Shown: positions 1 to 11,680, counted from the first letter of the stretch. The stretch is DNA of 64,000 bases from Flaccisagitta enflata (GCA_965153355.1 OZ231128.1:24738001-24802000); one strand, 5' to 3'. Notes: generated by a model not told the origin, from the sequence alone. A program made the numbers and translations.

Positions 1-416
1 GGAAGAGGGGAGGGGTGCGGAGGAGCACCCTCGATTATTAGTGGAAATACAATGGAGAACTCCACAAATGCGGTTGTTAATTTCTGGTCTCAGGGTCAAA
101 TCAGAGTTCCATGAACACAAATTTAGTTTTCCTTTACAACATCAAAAATAGCAATTCAGAGCGAATGTAATGTATGAACGTACCAGCAGACAGACCAATC
201 AATGTAATGACCAACATCTGGAAAAAAAAACCTAAAAAGTTGTAAAAATGCTATTCAGAGCAAGATTGGGTTTTGCATTGCCTCTTGTTATGTTATGAAA
301 TGCTAGATTTCTGGAAGCGATGGAACCTTACAGACGCAGAAGGATTTCATGACGTTTTGTCTTTAAAAAAGCTGCTAGAGATAAATTTTGCTCAAAGAAG
401 GAACTTGTAACCAAAC
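1..416. other. Non-coding sequence, nothing recognised
   Basis: AT-rich unique sequence with stops in all frames and no splice-bounded open stretch. It runs up to the start of the first family A repeat. Confidence 0.5.
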
Positions 417-785
417 AAGGCCAACACCTATAAGTCGCGTGCGAGACTTACAGACAAAGAATGACTTAGAATGACTTAGAATGACTTTCAATGACTTAGA
501 ATGACCCCAAAATGACCAAAATTGACTTAAAATGACTAAAAAAACAAAAAACCAAAAATAACTTAAAATAACTTAAAATGACTTAAAATGACTTAAAATG
601 ACTTAAAATGACTTAGACTGACTCAAAATGACTTAGAAAAACAATAATTGACTTAAAAGGACTTAAAATGACCTAAGAGTTGACGTTATAGTACAGACGG
701 AAGGTATAGACCGACGGACCGACGGACCGACGGACGGACGGACCGACAAAGCGGGTTGTAGAGTCGCGTGCACGCGACTAAAAAC
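417..785 (-). mobile_element. Family A repeat, copy A1
   Basis: The right end carries the perfect palindrome AGTCGCGTGCACGCGACT (762-779) followed by a short A run. Left of it is a GGAC/GACC-rich block (695-750). The opposite end at 417 keeps the AAGGCC...AGTCGCGTGCG signature of the family in diverged form. The middle (about 455-680) is a decamer minisatellite, AATGACTTAA and variants. No coding capacity is seen; this is a non-autonomous element. Confidence 0.75.
455..680. repeat. 10-bp minisatellite (AATGACTTAA)n
   Basis: About 20 imperfect copies of a decamer, filling the centre of family A copy A1. Copy A4 holds a different decamer in the same place. Confidence 0.85.
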
Positions 786-1035
786 TATCAAATAAGATAA
801 AGACACAACGGCATTGATGGAGTTTTTGCCAAACTTTATTCTATTTCCAATAAAAAGCCAAATTGAGGAGCGTGGGAGGAGGGAGATGAGGAGGAGAATA
901 TTCTCCATAAAGAAAGCACAGATCATTGACCCCTGCAGGCCGCTGCCCTGCTCCCCCTTCAACTTCAACCACAACCCACTTAAGTAGGGCACGGGTGCCG
1001 CTGACCATCTAACGCTTTTTTAAGTACTTTATCTT
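786..1035. other. Non-coding; possible family B end fragment at 975-1012
   Basis: No gene seen. The segment near 980-1005 resembles the family B terminal motif (GGGCAACGGGTATCGCTGACCA), but it is short and diverged. Confidence 0.35.
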
Positions 1036-1290
1036 TTCTCTTCTCTTCCTTCTTCTTTTCTTCTTCTCTTCTTCTTTTTCTTCTTTTCTTCTTTTCCTTT
1101 CTTCTTCTTCCCTACCTTTCTTTCTTTCCTCTTTCTTTCTTTCTCCTTATTCTTTATCTTTCTTTCTTTCTTTCTTCCTTTAGTCTTTCTTCTTTTTCCT
1201 CTTTCTTTAGTCCTTTCCTTTCTTTCTTTCTTTCTTTCCTTCTCTTCTTTCTTTTCTTTCTTTCTTTCTTTTTCCTTTCTTTTTTTGTTA
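1036..1290. repeat. Imperfect pyrimidine tract (TTTC/TTC)n
   Basis: Almost pure C/T on the plus strand with TTTC and TTC units. A second tract lies at 1381-1450. The lysine/arginine-rich minus-strand reading frames here are artefacts of the repeat. Confidence 0.9.
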
Positions 1291-1459
1291 ATTCTTCCTG
1301 TCTTTGAAAGGCAATGAAATTGAAAACAAAAGAACAACAATATTTTGGAAGTTTCACTAAATGCTCTGCCTCTTCTCTCAACTTTCTTTCTTTCTTCTGT
1401 TTTTTTTTTCTTTTTTCTTTTTTCTTTCTTTCTCTTTTCTTTCTTTTGTCCCGTTCTGT

Positions 1460-2486
1460 CTTTCTGTAGAACTCGCTAGCTTGTGCACTTGTCAGCAGAA
1501 AATATAGAACTTTCATACTTATTGAAGAAATGAGCATTACTATGGCTACGGATAATTTTAGATTCGCATAGAAAATGAAAAATCCGAAAAATGAAAAACA
1601 TCAGACGCAAGTAAAATGTCATACGATGGATCTGATGTTTTTGAAAATGCGAATTTTTCCCCTCTGTTCTCGTATTAAAATTATCTGCTACAAAAATGTT
1701 TTTTTCAAAAATCCCTCCTGACACAGCTTTACATGGAAAAAGGTATGAAAACCATACTTAATTTTGGGCTAGATCACTAAGATTTGGTATGTATACTCTG
1801 TTATGCCTCTTCTAACTACAGTTCAAATCTCATGACGGTACTCCAACGGGAAGATAGGTTTTTGCAATTTTGAAGTTAAAGTATCCAAATTTTCTAATTT
1901 CATTTGTCACACGACCCCCTGAATGTTTTTTTTTAATTACGTAAAAATTCTCAAAAACTAAAGGTCGCGAAAATTTTTGCATATACTATATTAGTAAATG
2001 AGCAGGTTTAACTGAAAAATTGTGGACAAATTTCCAATATGTAAGGGGGATAGGTTGTGAAAATTCCTGGTGGGAGATATTTGGCATTAAAATTTGTTGC
2101 CTTTTCCAGCATAGGTTAATAAACATTTAGGTTTTTTTCTCTCTGAAACGGCCAAAGAAGCCTTGAAATTTTTTTTGGTATAAGATTACATGGTTAGGGA
2201 TGTAGACGGTTGTTTCTGCGGGCCAAAAACTGTTGTTTTGATGCCTATAGTAGTACAAAAATGCCTCGAATAACAATCGGGTTTACTCAGTTCTCCATGT
2301 CATAAGAGCCTTAGTCTGTCCCTCTATCCTTCAGTCCAATTGAGCGGTTTGAAAAAAATTTTCTTAACTCTTTATTGAATGTTGATAACTGAATGTCCTT
2401 CCAATGGCAATGATTCTTAAATGTTCCTCCACTTTCATTCCGTCCCTTTCTTCTCTCCTTCTCCTCGACCCTCCTTCTTCGATCGT
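1460..2486. other. Unique AT-rich sequence, no gene seen
   Basis: Frequent stops on both strands and no convincing splice pair. Nothing recognised. Confidence 0.5.
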
Positions 2487-2671
2487 ACAGATGAGCTTCA
2501 CTAGAGCGCTCGTCAAGGGACTGGATCAAATCATGCCTTATAGCGAAGCTGCCTTATAGCCAACATAGAAATAACTACAAAATCTCTTATTAGACATGAG
2601 CGTGAGGTTCTGTGCTTTATATGCGGGCATGCCTTAATAGCGGGTGCGCTTTGGCGTTCCTCAACTGTACT
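2487..2671. mobile_element. Small pogo/Tigger-like MITE (family G, copy 1)
   Basis: The left end reads TACAGATGAGCTTCACTAG. The reverse complement of the right end reads TACAGTTGAGGAACGCCAA, giving imperfect terminal inverted repeats flanked by TA. The body matches, inverted, the copy at 25095-25284 in an intron of the Ig/FN3 gene. Non-coding. The superfamily is inferred only from the CAGTTGA terminus and the TA flanks. Confidence 0.65.
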
Positions 2672-2893
2672 TAAGTTTTGTCTTCTCCACTGCATCCTGT
2701 CTCTCGCCGCCCACTCGCCATTCGTCTTTACTTTTTCTTTCTTTTCTCTCTCTCTCCTTTCTTCCTTCCTTTTATCTTCTTTTTATTCCATTCCTCCCTT
2801 TTTTTTTTCCTCCTGGGGCGCCTCCAAAAACGTTTCCATTCTTTTCTTCTAAAAGACTTTTTCTTCTACTTCGTCTTCTTCTTCCTGTGCTTT

Positions 2894-2944
2894 TTCTTCT
2901 TCTTCTTCTTCTTCTTCTTCTTCTTCTTCTTCTTCTTCTTCTTC
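2894..2944. repeat. (TTC)n microsatellite
   Basis: Uninterrupted TTC units within a longer pyrimidine-rich stretch from about 2735. Confidence 0.95.
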
Positions 2945-2949
2945 GAGTG

Positions 2950-3075
2950 AGGGCCGTAGGCTTTAGGAGACCCCGGAGAGCTCTCCAAGTCTCTGAGAGT
3001 CTCAGAGAGTCCTTGGAGAGTTCTCAAAGTCTCTGAGACTCTCTGAGACTCTAGGAGACTCTCCAAAGAGGAGGC
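2950..3075. repeat. Degenerate tandem repeat around CTCTGAGAGTCT
   Basis: Repeated GAGTCTCTGAGA-type units, partly palindromic, next to the TTC tract. Not coding. Confidence 0.6.
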
Positions 3076-3234
3076 TACAACTGGCTCTATCAAATCAGGT
3101 TTTCACAGAATATTTTTGCCTTTGAAATCACCTGGTACTATTTCTCTTCCTCTAGTTATAGCAAGAGTGTCATAAAAGTCTTCATTGATCATTCTATTAT
3201 GTTTGTCACTGTTTTTTTTCTCATTTTCTCTCCT

Positions 3235-3242
3235 TCTCTTTC

Positions 3243-3304
<62 letters not shown>

Positions 3305-3330
3305 TTTTTTTTCTCTCTCTCCCTCTTTTT
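3235..3330. repeat. (TC)n microsatellite
   Basis: CT-rich run with a nearly pure TC core at 3241-3305. Confidence 0.95.
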
Positions 3331-4200
3331 CGTTCTCTTTTATAAGTAATCAAAAAGCTGATAATATTATACATTTGTGAACAAACATAAAAACATAACT
3401 ACAAAGAAAACCAGAGAAACCTAAAGAAACAATAAAACAGCTATAGTTGATAGCTATAGTTGATGCAACAAGTCATGCTTCCATTGCATATATGCTTACT
3501 CCTAACACCTCCTTTAAATCTAATATCGATTAAAATTGTTTTTCAATTATTAACAGTAAATACACTATCCATTTAAAATTCTATTATTTTAGGAAACTTT
3601 GAATTAATATCTGATCATCATAACAATGTGCTACAAGAAAAATTAGAATAAATATGTCTCCTTACAAAAAAGAAATGAAAAAAAAATTCAAGGAAATTTT
3701 TACTCAATGCAGTGAATCTATAAAAGAAAAAATCAACGTCAACAAATCTATTTTTGTATCACTTTTAACAAACACATAATGATGTAACAGTACCAAAGGA
3801 ATAAACAAAATATTACAACAAGTTCTTAATCTGACAATCTAAATTTTTTATTGAATCATCTCAACAAAATTATGATTTTGCACTTAAGAATCATGCAATA
3901 AAACATGATTTGAAAGTCGTGACAGATGCAGAAAATCATGTTTCCACTGCCTAAAAGCTTACTCAAAACACCTCCTAAAATTATTCTACAAAGATTTCAT
4001 CGTCAATATCAGGGATGCTATCATATATGCCTTGAGCAATGGAGAAAGGGCCTTCAAAGTCCTCCCAAGCCCTCCTCGCCCTCCGCTTCCTCCACCAATG
4101 GAAGAGTTGAAGAGAGTGTTTCATGAGCTGGTGACCATGGAACCCTAACTATGGTTCCATGAGTCTGGAGGAGGTTCAATCACGGTCTCCTGGCCTATAA
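3331..4200. other. AT-rich non-coding with a diverged internal duplication
   Basis: Segments at about 3465-3530 and 3930-3990 resemble each other (TCATGYTTCCAYTGC..., then CTTACTC..ACACCTCCT), which suggests an old duplication or two copies of an unlisted repeat. No gene seen. Confidence 0.4.
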
Positions 4201-4204
4201 CTGT

Positions 4205-4372
4205 CTTCTTCTTTCTTCTTTTCTTCTTCTTCTTTCTTCTTCTTCTTCTTCTTCTTCTTCTTCTTCTTCTTCTTCTTCTTCTTCTTTTCCTTTTTCTTTT
4301 TCTTTTTCTTTTTCTTTTTCTTTCTCTTTTTCTTTCTCTTTTTCTTTTTCTTCTTCTTCTTTTTATTCTTCA
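4205..4372. repeat. (TTC)n and (TTTTTC)n compound microsatellite
   Basis: Pure pyrimidine on the plus strand, changing from TTC to TTTTTC units. Confidence 0.95.
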
Positions 4373-4556
4373 ATAATCATCAACATCATAGTTCTTTTCT
4401 CCTCCCTCTTTCTTCTTCCTGCCAGGGAACATTTTTTGAATTGCCATTGAATTCTCAAGGGACAGAGGATCAGTAGGAGGAAGAGGAGGAAGAAGAGGAA
4501 GAGGAGGAGTAGCGAAAAGCCAAAGACAATTTTCAAATAAAATACAGTCATAGAAA

Positions 4557-5048
4557 TTGCTGCTCTTCGTCTTCGCTTTCCACGCACGCAAACTCATGGC
4601 CATGCGCATACAAAGGTGTGCTCAGCTATGCTCAGTTATGGACATGCCGTCATTTGCATGCTGGAGAACGGAATATCCAGGCAGTTGTCTCCATAAAGTC
4701 ATGTCACCACAGCCAGATATTCCTCTTGCTAGCGCTAGAACATGCCGCAGCTCTAAGTTTCTACTGGTGTCCATGAATGCCAATGTAAGCAAACACAGCC
4801 GGAATTTGCAAATGACACCTCGTATAGACAGACATCTTTTTAACCTCAATCTAGAATATATCAACCGCTATTGCTACCACAGCAACAACCAATATTACGT
4901 CAGCCACAGGTTAATCCTAGTTGTCCCAGATATGCAAATGACAGGTCGAGCATTCCAACCACAGTTGTCTCTACTTACAGCGATTGCTCAACCGCAGTGT
5001 TTCACTGATGGAATGCGCGTCGATACGAAGCTAAAGAGGAGGCGATAA
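4557..5048 (+). other. Long open frame of doubtful coding status (163 codons)
   Basis: This is the longest open frame in the first 6 kb that does not come from simple repeats. It starts at an ATG at 4557 and ends in a stop at 5046-5048. The product has no signal peptide, membrane span or motif that I recognise. Composition is mixed, with several cysteines and a basic tail. No splice sites or promoter support it. It could be chance, a decayed gene or part of an unlisted repeat. Confidence 0.2.
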
Positions 5049-5196
5049 AAATCACGGCAGAGCCCTATTTTATCTCTTCTCCTCCTCCTCCTTCTTTCTT
5101 TTTTTATCTTTTCCTTCTTTTCTTTTTTTCCCTTTGTTCATCGCCTGGCTTTCCGCCTCCCTCTTCTTCTCTTTATTTTTTCATCTTTTTCCTCTC

Positions 5197-5231
5197 CTTC
5201 TTCTTCTTCTTCTTCTTCTTCTTCTTCTTCT

Positions 5232-5275
<44 letters not shown>
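5197..5275. repeat. (TTC)n then (TC)n microsatellite
   Basis: TTC units to about 5237, then TC units to 5275. Confidence 0.95.
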
Positions 5276-5278
<3 letters not shown>

Positions 5279-6098
5279 CTTCCAGCCTCCCCGCATTCTT
5301 GGAAAAGTCGTAACTCGGAGATTTTATTGAGGATTTGAGGATGGTGCTTGTTGTGCATTTCTCTTGCATTTCTCTTTTCTCTCCCGTAAAAACCAAAACC
5401 GTAAAGAATCTTTGATGGCACCGTGGCTTCCAGATCCGTTGTTTCTGGCACTGCTCTTTGGGAGTTTCTATAGCTGCTGTTACCTCAATTCTTGGCACTG
5501 AGGTCCGTAGAACTTATGCTTCCGGTTCCCCTGGTTGCTATCTCTGATTTTGAAACTAATTTTCCTCTCATCATGTCTTACAGTACCGCAGTAACCGTAA
5601 TTCATTTCCCCAACGTCCCAAACCTTTCTAGCGTCGATGATCCTTTCACTCATTTCCTGGCACCGCTGTAAAACAAACGCCTCAGGCACTGCTGCTTCTC
5701 ATACAATCAATTCTGGCACCGCTGCTCCTCACTCAAACGCTTGTTGATCCGCTGTTGCCTCCACAAAAGATTCTGGCACCGTTGCTTGCACTGCAGTATC
5801 TGGTTGGTTTATTTACTTTTCATTCAAACAAATCTTTCAATCTTGGAGAGTCTGTTATCGTTGTAGATTCTTTATGAATTTCTATCTCATAAATATCAGT
5901 GAGTCATACAGAAAACAAACTACTTCCTGCTCTCTCTCTCTCTCTCTCTTTCTCTCTCTTCTCATCCTTTAACGATTTGAATAGTTTCTCCTTCTTTGTT
6001 TTGAGGCCATTAAAATCAAAACACAGTTACTCCGCTTTTGCTACGCATTAAGCTTCTTCATGATACGGCTTCCAGCCAGAGCAAAAAATAGTAATAAT
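5276..6098. other. Unique non-coding sequence
   Basis: Contains a diverged short repeat, TTCTGGCACCGCTG and variants, at about 5443, 5493, 5655, 5713 and 5773, spaced roughly 50-60 bp or multiples of it. A small TC run lies at 5934-5962. No gene recognised. Confidence 0.4.
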
Positions 6099-6233
6099 AA
6101 AGGTCGGATACACGGGTACCGTCGCGCGCGGTTGGGCAGGGGCAGTGATGTAAAAGGCTAAGCATGCGCTTAGGCTGGAGCAGTGATGCAAATACCGCCT
6201 GTTTACGCCAAAAAAGTAAAAAAAGTTTAATGT
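6099..6233 (-). mobile_element. Family A copy A2, left part (split by the LTR element)
   Basis: Begins with the family terminus AAGGTCGGATACACGG and continues through GGGCAGGGGCAGTGATG. It is cut at 6233 by the LTR retrotransposon. The remainder, including the hairpin end, resumes at 11681. The two parts together match the order of features in intact copy A18 (59735-59940). Confidence 0.8.
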
Positions 6234-6679
6234 TGTAAGCGCCAAGATCCTGTCGAAGACGCTTACCTTCCAGAGGCGATCTAGCTCCTATGCGGACCCG
6301 GAGAGGGATATCCTATTGGGCCTCTGGGTATGCTCGCCAGAGAAAGAGTTTAACTAACGAAGGGAACGAGCTCCTAGATGAGTGACTATCTGAAGGCAGA
6401 ACAGATGCGATGGGTCGATAACGATGTATTCCCATTAACTATGCGAGCGGCTAATTACCACCATACTGGAGCCCCTGATAATGCTCTCAACTATTAATGG
6501 TAAGGAAAGGGTAGGTTATATAACAGTAATGCATCGGTTAAGGAGAGCATGAAAGGGCTATCATCAATAACGATTACAATGATGGAAGCTACGGCTACTT
6601 CACATTAATAGCTATCTTCAAAGGCTCATGGCTCCCACTCAGTCCCGCCATGAGCTATATCCATTTCCTGCCTCTTACA
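6234..6679 (-). repeat. 3' LTR
   Basis: 446 bp, TGTAAG...CTTACA, equal in length to the other LTR. In minus orientation it is the downstream copy. Confidence 0.93.
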
Positions 6680-6681
6680 TA

Positions 6682-6693
6682 CTTCCCCTTGTC
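6682..6693 (-). other. Polypurine tract
   Basis: On the minus strand AAGGGGAAG lies 2 nt before the 3' LTR, the expected place and composition for the plus-strand primer of an LTR element. Confidence 0.75.
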
Positions 6694-7220
6694 GGCTTCT
6701 TACGTCCCGGAAGATAAATAACGACGAAACAAAATCAACAATTGAAAAGGGATTAGCGATATGGCGAAAGAAAAGAACTTGAACGTAAAAATAAGAAAAA
6801 ACGAGAAAAGTCTTGAGAGGAAGTATGAGGTTTGAAACTGTTCCAAACATGCGCCTTGTAAAGAACATTCTGATAGGGCTAATGAAAATCAATTGAAAAA
6901 GTTCCCACATCAAAATGGTTGAACAAACAAGTCTTTAACACGTCACTGAATTGTTATGTGATCTTTCCCGTCGTAGTTTAAGCAATCTTCTTGTGATTCA
7001 TGCAGCAATTTTTCCCAATATGAGAAAAACGTTGCCCAAGACAAACTGTCAAGGGGACGCACTCATGGCGAGAACTCAAAGAGTTCATGATCACTGTTGC
7101 TAGGGTGAACTGGGATCAGAAGGCCACGAGTTGGAGATCCGAAAGAGGATCGACGTACAACGGTGAGCGATTCTCAATGAAAATAAAGAATGCCAGAGAC
7201 AGTGCATAAGAAGTGGGGCG

Positions 7221-7537
7221 TTAAAGCCAGCCCACCAATGATTCCGTAGTGATATTGGCGAGGTAAATAACGTCGAAGCAGGCAACGCTGTACAGATCAG
7301 CGCCTCGAGTATCCAGGCATTGAGGTGGAAGATTTGCCAAAGATGCTTTTGACGTTGCATTCAGGCATTGGGCAGTTTCGCTTTGAAAAGGGAGGCTCAC
7401 ATCAAATGATATGAGGTCCCCGAAGCGGAGTTGACCTTCAGTTTCTATCTTGTAACTTTTGAAGATGTCAAGCATTGGGTCAAAGAAAAGCTTGACAGCG
7501 TCATTTTGATAGGTTCTCCGTGTGATGGTGAAGCAGC
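7221..7537 (-). CDS. Exon-like open frame inside the LTR element, product unknown
   Basis: On the minus strand a strong acceptor (pyrimidine-rich CCCTCCTTTTCCAG) at 7538 opens a frame of 104 codons ending in TAA at 7221. The encoded segment begins CFTITRRTY, has two potential N-glycosylation sites (NAT, NIT) and several cysteines, which fits an extracellular or lumenal protein. It sits about 540 bp upstream of the 3' LTR, where env lies in errantivirus-like elements, but I recognise no env motif. Alternatives are a captured host exon or a chance frame. Composition is less AT-rich than the surrounding interior. Confidence 0.4.
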
Positions 7538-8368
7538 CTGGAAAAGGAGGGATTGGTGTAAGAACGATGGTAATGCAAAAAGATGCTGGACCCAAAACTG
7601 CTATTAACTGATAATTATGTGACTAACTCTTAATATATTCGCCCTGTTTTATGAACACAAACAGGCGTTACGTCAAAACGATTGTGACAGAGAGAGAGAG
7701 AGACGTTGCCGTGAAATACAAGATTGAGAAGGTGCAGAAAACAAAATTGCATGTGTGACATGTGCTATTATAAAGGCATTCAGGAAATGTAAAGAGAGTA
7801 AAAGATGCGTCGCTTACAACAACTTGAAAAGTTAAAAATGTGAATAAAAGAACATCGTTCAAAAGTATAAAACTGTTAAAAGTGCAAGAGAAACAATTAC
7901 CAGTGATGAACGAACCAATATTAAAACAGGGTAATTGTCCGGCTATATCCAATCAAATGAAATCAGCTGGAAATTGCGGGGGCACAATGTGCATTGCTTC
8001 ATCGTGCAAAACGAGTGCAGAATACCAACCATCAATTAGTGCAAAATAAGGTAACCAATGGATGGGTTATCTTTGGAATGAAGGTTATCTTTCTACGTCA
8101 GCACCAAATGGGAAAGAAATAAAAATAGGTTTTGCTTCCTGGCTTGCAAAAAAAATGCAAGAAATTGCGATGTCCAGCAACACATTTAGAACTGAATGAA
8201 ATCGACGAGGTTAAATCAGGGGCAGTAAAGAAACGAGTTAGTAAACAAATACTTTTCCATTTATATATACCCTCTCTTGCCTGTACACAGCAAGGAGCCA
8301 AAATCAATGAAAGGTAAACAATCTTAGACAAAATTTCCTTACAGTCAGCAACAGTCACCACATTCATA

Positions 8369-8968
8369 CCATCTTGCTCAAAAATATCGTCTCAGTAAAA
8401 CAAGATTATTGTTTATTGTTGTTATTTCTCATAAAAAATCATATATTTCTGCACAAATATTTAGTATAAGCTCTTATGATACCATATATCCTTTGTATTC
8501 AATTGGGAAGATATAGAAGAAGGATTCATATACAATTTTGTAAAACCGGTTCTTCAAACTTTCCTGCAGTTTTTTTTCATCACTTTCTTACCCATGTATA
8601 TCCATTTTGAAATAAAATTCAAATAGTTTGTACTAGGAAAATCTGCTTGGCGGCATTTGACAGATTTTTTTTCAAAGCTCTTTCCAATGGTCACCGATTT
8701 TCATATGATTTTACAATGATAAGCCTAAAAAAAATGAAAATGAACAGGTCAATATTCTTCTCCTCATTTTTTTCATATTTTTTGCTCTTGAACGTTTTTA
8801 CTCTTTTAGCTCTAAAATCTAAACGAATCGAGCTACTGAGCTCTGCTTGATGGCATTTTGAAGATTTTTTCTTGCTCTTTCTAATGGTCACTGATTTTAA
8901 TGTGTTTTTTACAGTTGTTTGGTCACAAATTAGGCATAAAGGTGAGACGATATTTTTGAGCAAGATGG
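8369..8968. mobile_element. MITE nested in the LTR element (mariner-like ends)
   Basis: Perfect 26-bp terminal inverted repeats start CCATCTTGCTCAAAAATATC, with TA on both sides (8367-8368 and 8969-8970). The interior is AT-rich and non-coding. It contains an imperfect direct duplication, 8640-8715 versus 8835-8915 (CTGCTTGRYGGCATTTTGA... CAATGGTCACCGATTTT). TA target and length suggest a Tc1/mariner-type MITE. Confidence 0.8.
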
Positions 8969-9428
8969 TACAGGATATTTCAGTACTAAACAATTTGACC
9001 TGCGGAGATGAAACTTAGCCAATCTGAAGATCTGAAGGAGTTGATCGGACTTCTATTGATGCGTTTCCTCTTCAAGTTTAAGAACTTGCTTGATAATGAA
9101 CGGAATGATGAATAACCCTAATGGAAAACTAAGGACTGGATTAGCGGGGGGGGGGGGGTGCGGGATTGTGTAAAAGTGTGTGCGTTAAAAATACCAGTAA
9201 AACTTTAGGTAAAATTAGGTTGTTAAGTCAGACCAATAACGTAATACAACAAGGGATGCTAAGAATAATGTACATGGAGCCAAGAACAACTCAAACAAGG
9301 AATTATAAACCAAGTTAACAATGATTGCGTAAAGGGAGGGTGGGGCTTTGGAGAGAGACATGCGTGGGGTAACGATAAAACTCAAGAGGGACAACAAATT
9401 ACACAATATCGATTGTGATCACAAGAAG

Positions 9429-9630
9429 TTTTATTTTTTTTTTTTTCCATTTTTTCTTTTGCCGTCTTTTTTTTTTTTTTTTTTCATTTTTTATTTTTTT
9501 TCTTTAATACCTTTTTTTTTTTTTTTTTTTAACCTCATTTTTTCCTTCTTTTTTTTTGGAAGGTTTTTTTTTTGGTTTTTTTTTCCTTCTTTTTTTTTCC
9601 TTCTTTTTTTTTCCCTTCTTTTTTTTGATA
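9429..9630. repeat. Poly-T-rich tract
   Basis: Long T homopolymers interrupted by C, CC and GG, inside the LTR element. Reading frames across it are spurious. Confidence 0.9.
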
Positions 9631-11219
9631 ATAAAACAAAACCAGTGAATTCAAAAATAATGGCAAATATCAATTGCGAAACGTCAGGATAACAAGAGGC
9701 CATAAAAAAAAAGCGTTGTAGAAACATTACCAGACCTGTTGACAACTTCGCCAACGATGAGCTATTTGAATTGACTTCCCCCGTGAGGGAGTTAGGAACA
9801 GTATCCAGAAAAGACAATTTAGAATGGACTTCCCCAGTGAAGGTGTCTTCAGGATTGATTCCCAAGTGAAGGCGTCTTCAGGATGGACTTTTCCAGTGAA
9901 GGCGTCTTGTGATACACGTTTCCACAGAAGAGTGAAGTTCTCCTGGGTTGTTCCTATTGGAACACCGAGGCACAAATTGGCAATTTTGCTTAAACTGAAA
10001 ATTTCTTCAGCGGAAGCATGCAACCAAATGACACAACATCGCGATCATGAGTGCGAAAATCAAGTGAGGCATTGAAGCTTGTTGCTTTTGGCAATTTGGG
10101 TTTTCCAAGGAGAAAAAGAAGCTGAATAGCGGTGTGTAAACGTTTTGGTTTGTCGCGTCCATGTTTGTTGAAGTTAAAGGCGGATCAGATAAGAGTAGGC
10201 TCCACCATTAGGATGATTAAAACGAAGAGCCACATATAACTAGTGTTATATGTGGCAATGAGGGGCTGAAAAACGAATATCCCAAGTATGTCCTAGGGGC
10301 AGCTGGGGATCAGCACCAACGCTGTGGTGAGGTTTCATGCTGAATAGGCGGAGAGATTGAGTTCCAGCAGACGGTTCCAGGAAGAGGAGGTACGGCCAAT
10401 TGTTGCATTGTGCAAAAGGACCACCCCGCATCAATTGTGCGAGGGGGACCTACAGCTGAAATGAAGTTTTGCAGCTTCAAGATGGTGAACAACTAGACGT
10501 ACTTCTTCTCGCAAGATGTTGATGCCAAACGCACATAGTAGTATTGGTTTAAGGAACCGTTAGAAGAGCAAAATCTTCCATCGGTTTGAGGCCCGACAAT
10601 AAGTTGCCAAATTCCAAACAGCTTCCAGTAGTCGACCGCGGCAAGTAAACGTGATCTCTCCCATCAGCGCCGGGATGGATGGATTATTCGTTTATCAGCG
10701 TCCGTATAAGAGTAATGAATATTTACAGTATTTACAGTATTTACAATATTTACATGAAGCACATAAGCATACCAGGGGCTCCCAAAAAAAAATCTTTTCA
10801 ATTTCCGGCCTTCGCAAGACTGTTCGATGAGAAGAAAGAGACGAATGACGCTGAGATTCCACAAGTGCTCACTTTTATCCTCTTGTCTGCAGGACTCCGG
10901 CTATATGGAGAAACTTGTGTTGTCGGCAGCGAAAAGACGCACAAAGACGAAGGAAGTACCAGCTGGATTTAAAGATGAAACGCTCTGAAGGCCAGCAGAT
11001 TTGACAACGACGGAGCGGGCGCTCGCCACCAGGAGATGTCGCATGGACGTAACCGTAATCCTTTTCGCGTTCTCCCGAGCGCATTAGCGGGAAGACTGAG
11101 CAGGCCCCCCAACGACGGAACGTAAGACGGGAATCGTCTAGCAATGCCCGAATGGCCCCGAACAATCGCGGAGTTTCGGCTCGAAGATAAAAGGCGGTAA
11201 GCAGGGGGGTTCACAAGTT

Positions 11220-11232
11220 GGCCGATGCACCA
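11220..11232 (-). other. Primer binding site (tRNA-Gly type)
   Basis: On the minus strand, 2 nt inside the 5' LTR, TGGTGCATCGGCC is complementary to the usual 3' end of metazoan tRNA-Gly (…GGCCGATGCACCA). Matching continues only weakly beyond 13 nt. Confidence 0.8.
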
Positions 11233-11234
11233 CT

Positions 11235-11680
11235 TGTAAGCGCCAAGATCCTGTCGAAGACGCTTACCTTCCAGAGGCGATCTAGCTCCTATGCGGACCC
11301 GGAGAGGGATATCCTATTGGGCCTCTGGGTATGCTCGCCAGAGAAAGAGTTTAACTAACGAAGGGAACGAGCTCCTAGATGAGTGACTATCTGAAGGCAG
11401 AACAGATGCGATGGGTCGATAACGATGTATTCCCATTAACTATGCGAGCGGCTAATTACCACCATACTGGAGCCCCTGATAATGCTCTCAACTATTAATG
11501 GTAAGGAAAGGGTAGGTTATATAACAATAATGCATCGGTTAAGGAGAGCATGAAAGGGCTATCATCAATAACGATTACAATGATGGAAGCTACGGCTACT
11601 TCAGATTAATAGCTATCTTCAAAGGCTCATGGCTCCCACTCAGTCCCGCCATGAGCTATATCCATTTCCTGCCTCTTACA
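11235..11680 (-). repeat. 5' LTR
   Basis: 446 bp and identical to the 3' LTR except at two bases. It contains TTATATAA at about 11517-11524, a possible TATA element. Confidence 0.93.

Larger units (their letters stand above)
6234..11680 (-). mobile_element. LTR retrotransposon, 5447 bp, apparently non-autonomous
   Basis: Two 446-bp direct repeats (6234-6679 and 11235-11680) start TGTAAG and end CTTACA. They differ at two bases that I can see (6526/11527 and 6603/11604), so the insertion is young. A 4-bp duplication ATGT flanks it (6230-6233 and 11681-11684). A primer site matching the tRNA-Gly 3' end and a polypurine tract fix the orientation as minus. The 4555-bp interior has no visible reverse transcriptase (Y-x-D-D), protease or integrase motif and no long gag frame. 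It contains a nested MITE, a poly-T tract (9429-9630) and a 30-bp triplicated segment at about 9830-9910. It therefore probably moved with proteins from a relative (LARD-like). The superfamily is undetermined; a 4-bp duplication fits Ty3/Gypsy. Confidence 0.9.

Noticed and set aside
10860-10970. Plus-strand exon with a good acceptor (TCTTGTCTGCAG) inside the LTR element
   Set aside because: It opposes the element's orientation, two frames are open for only 30-37 codons, and no product is recognisable.
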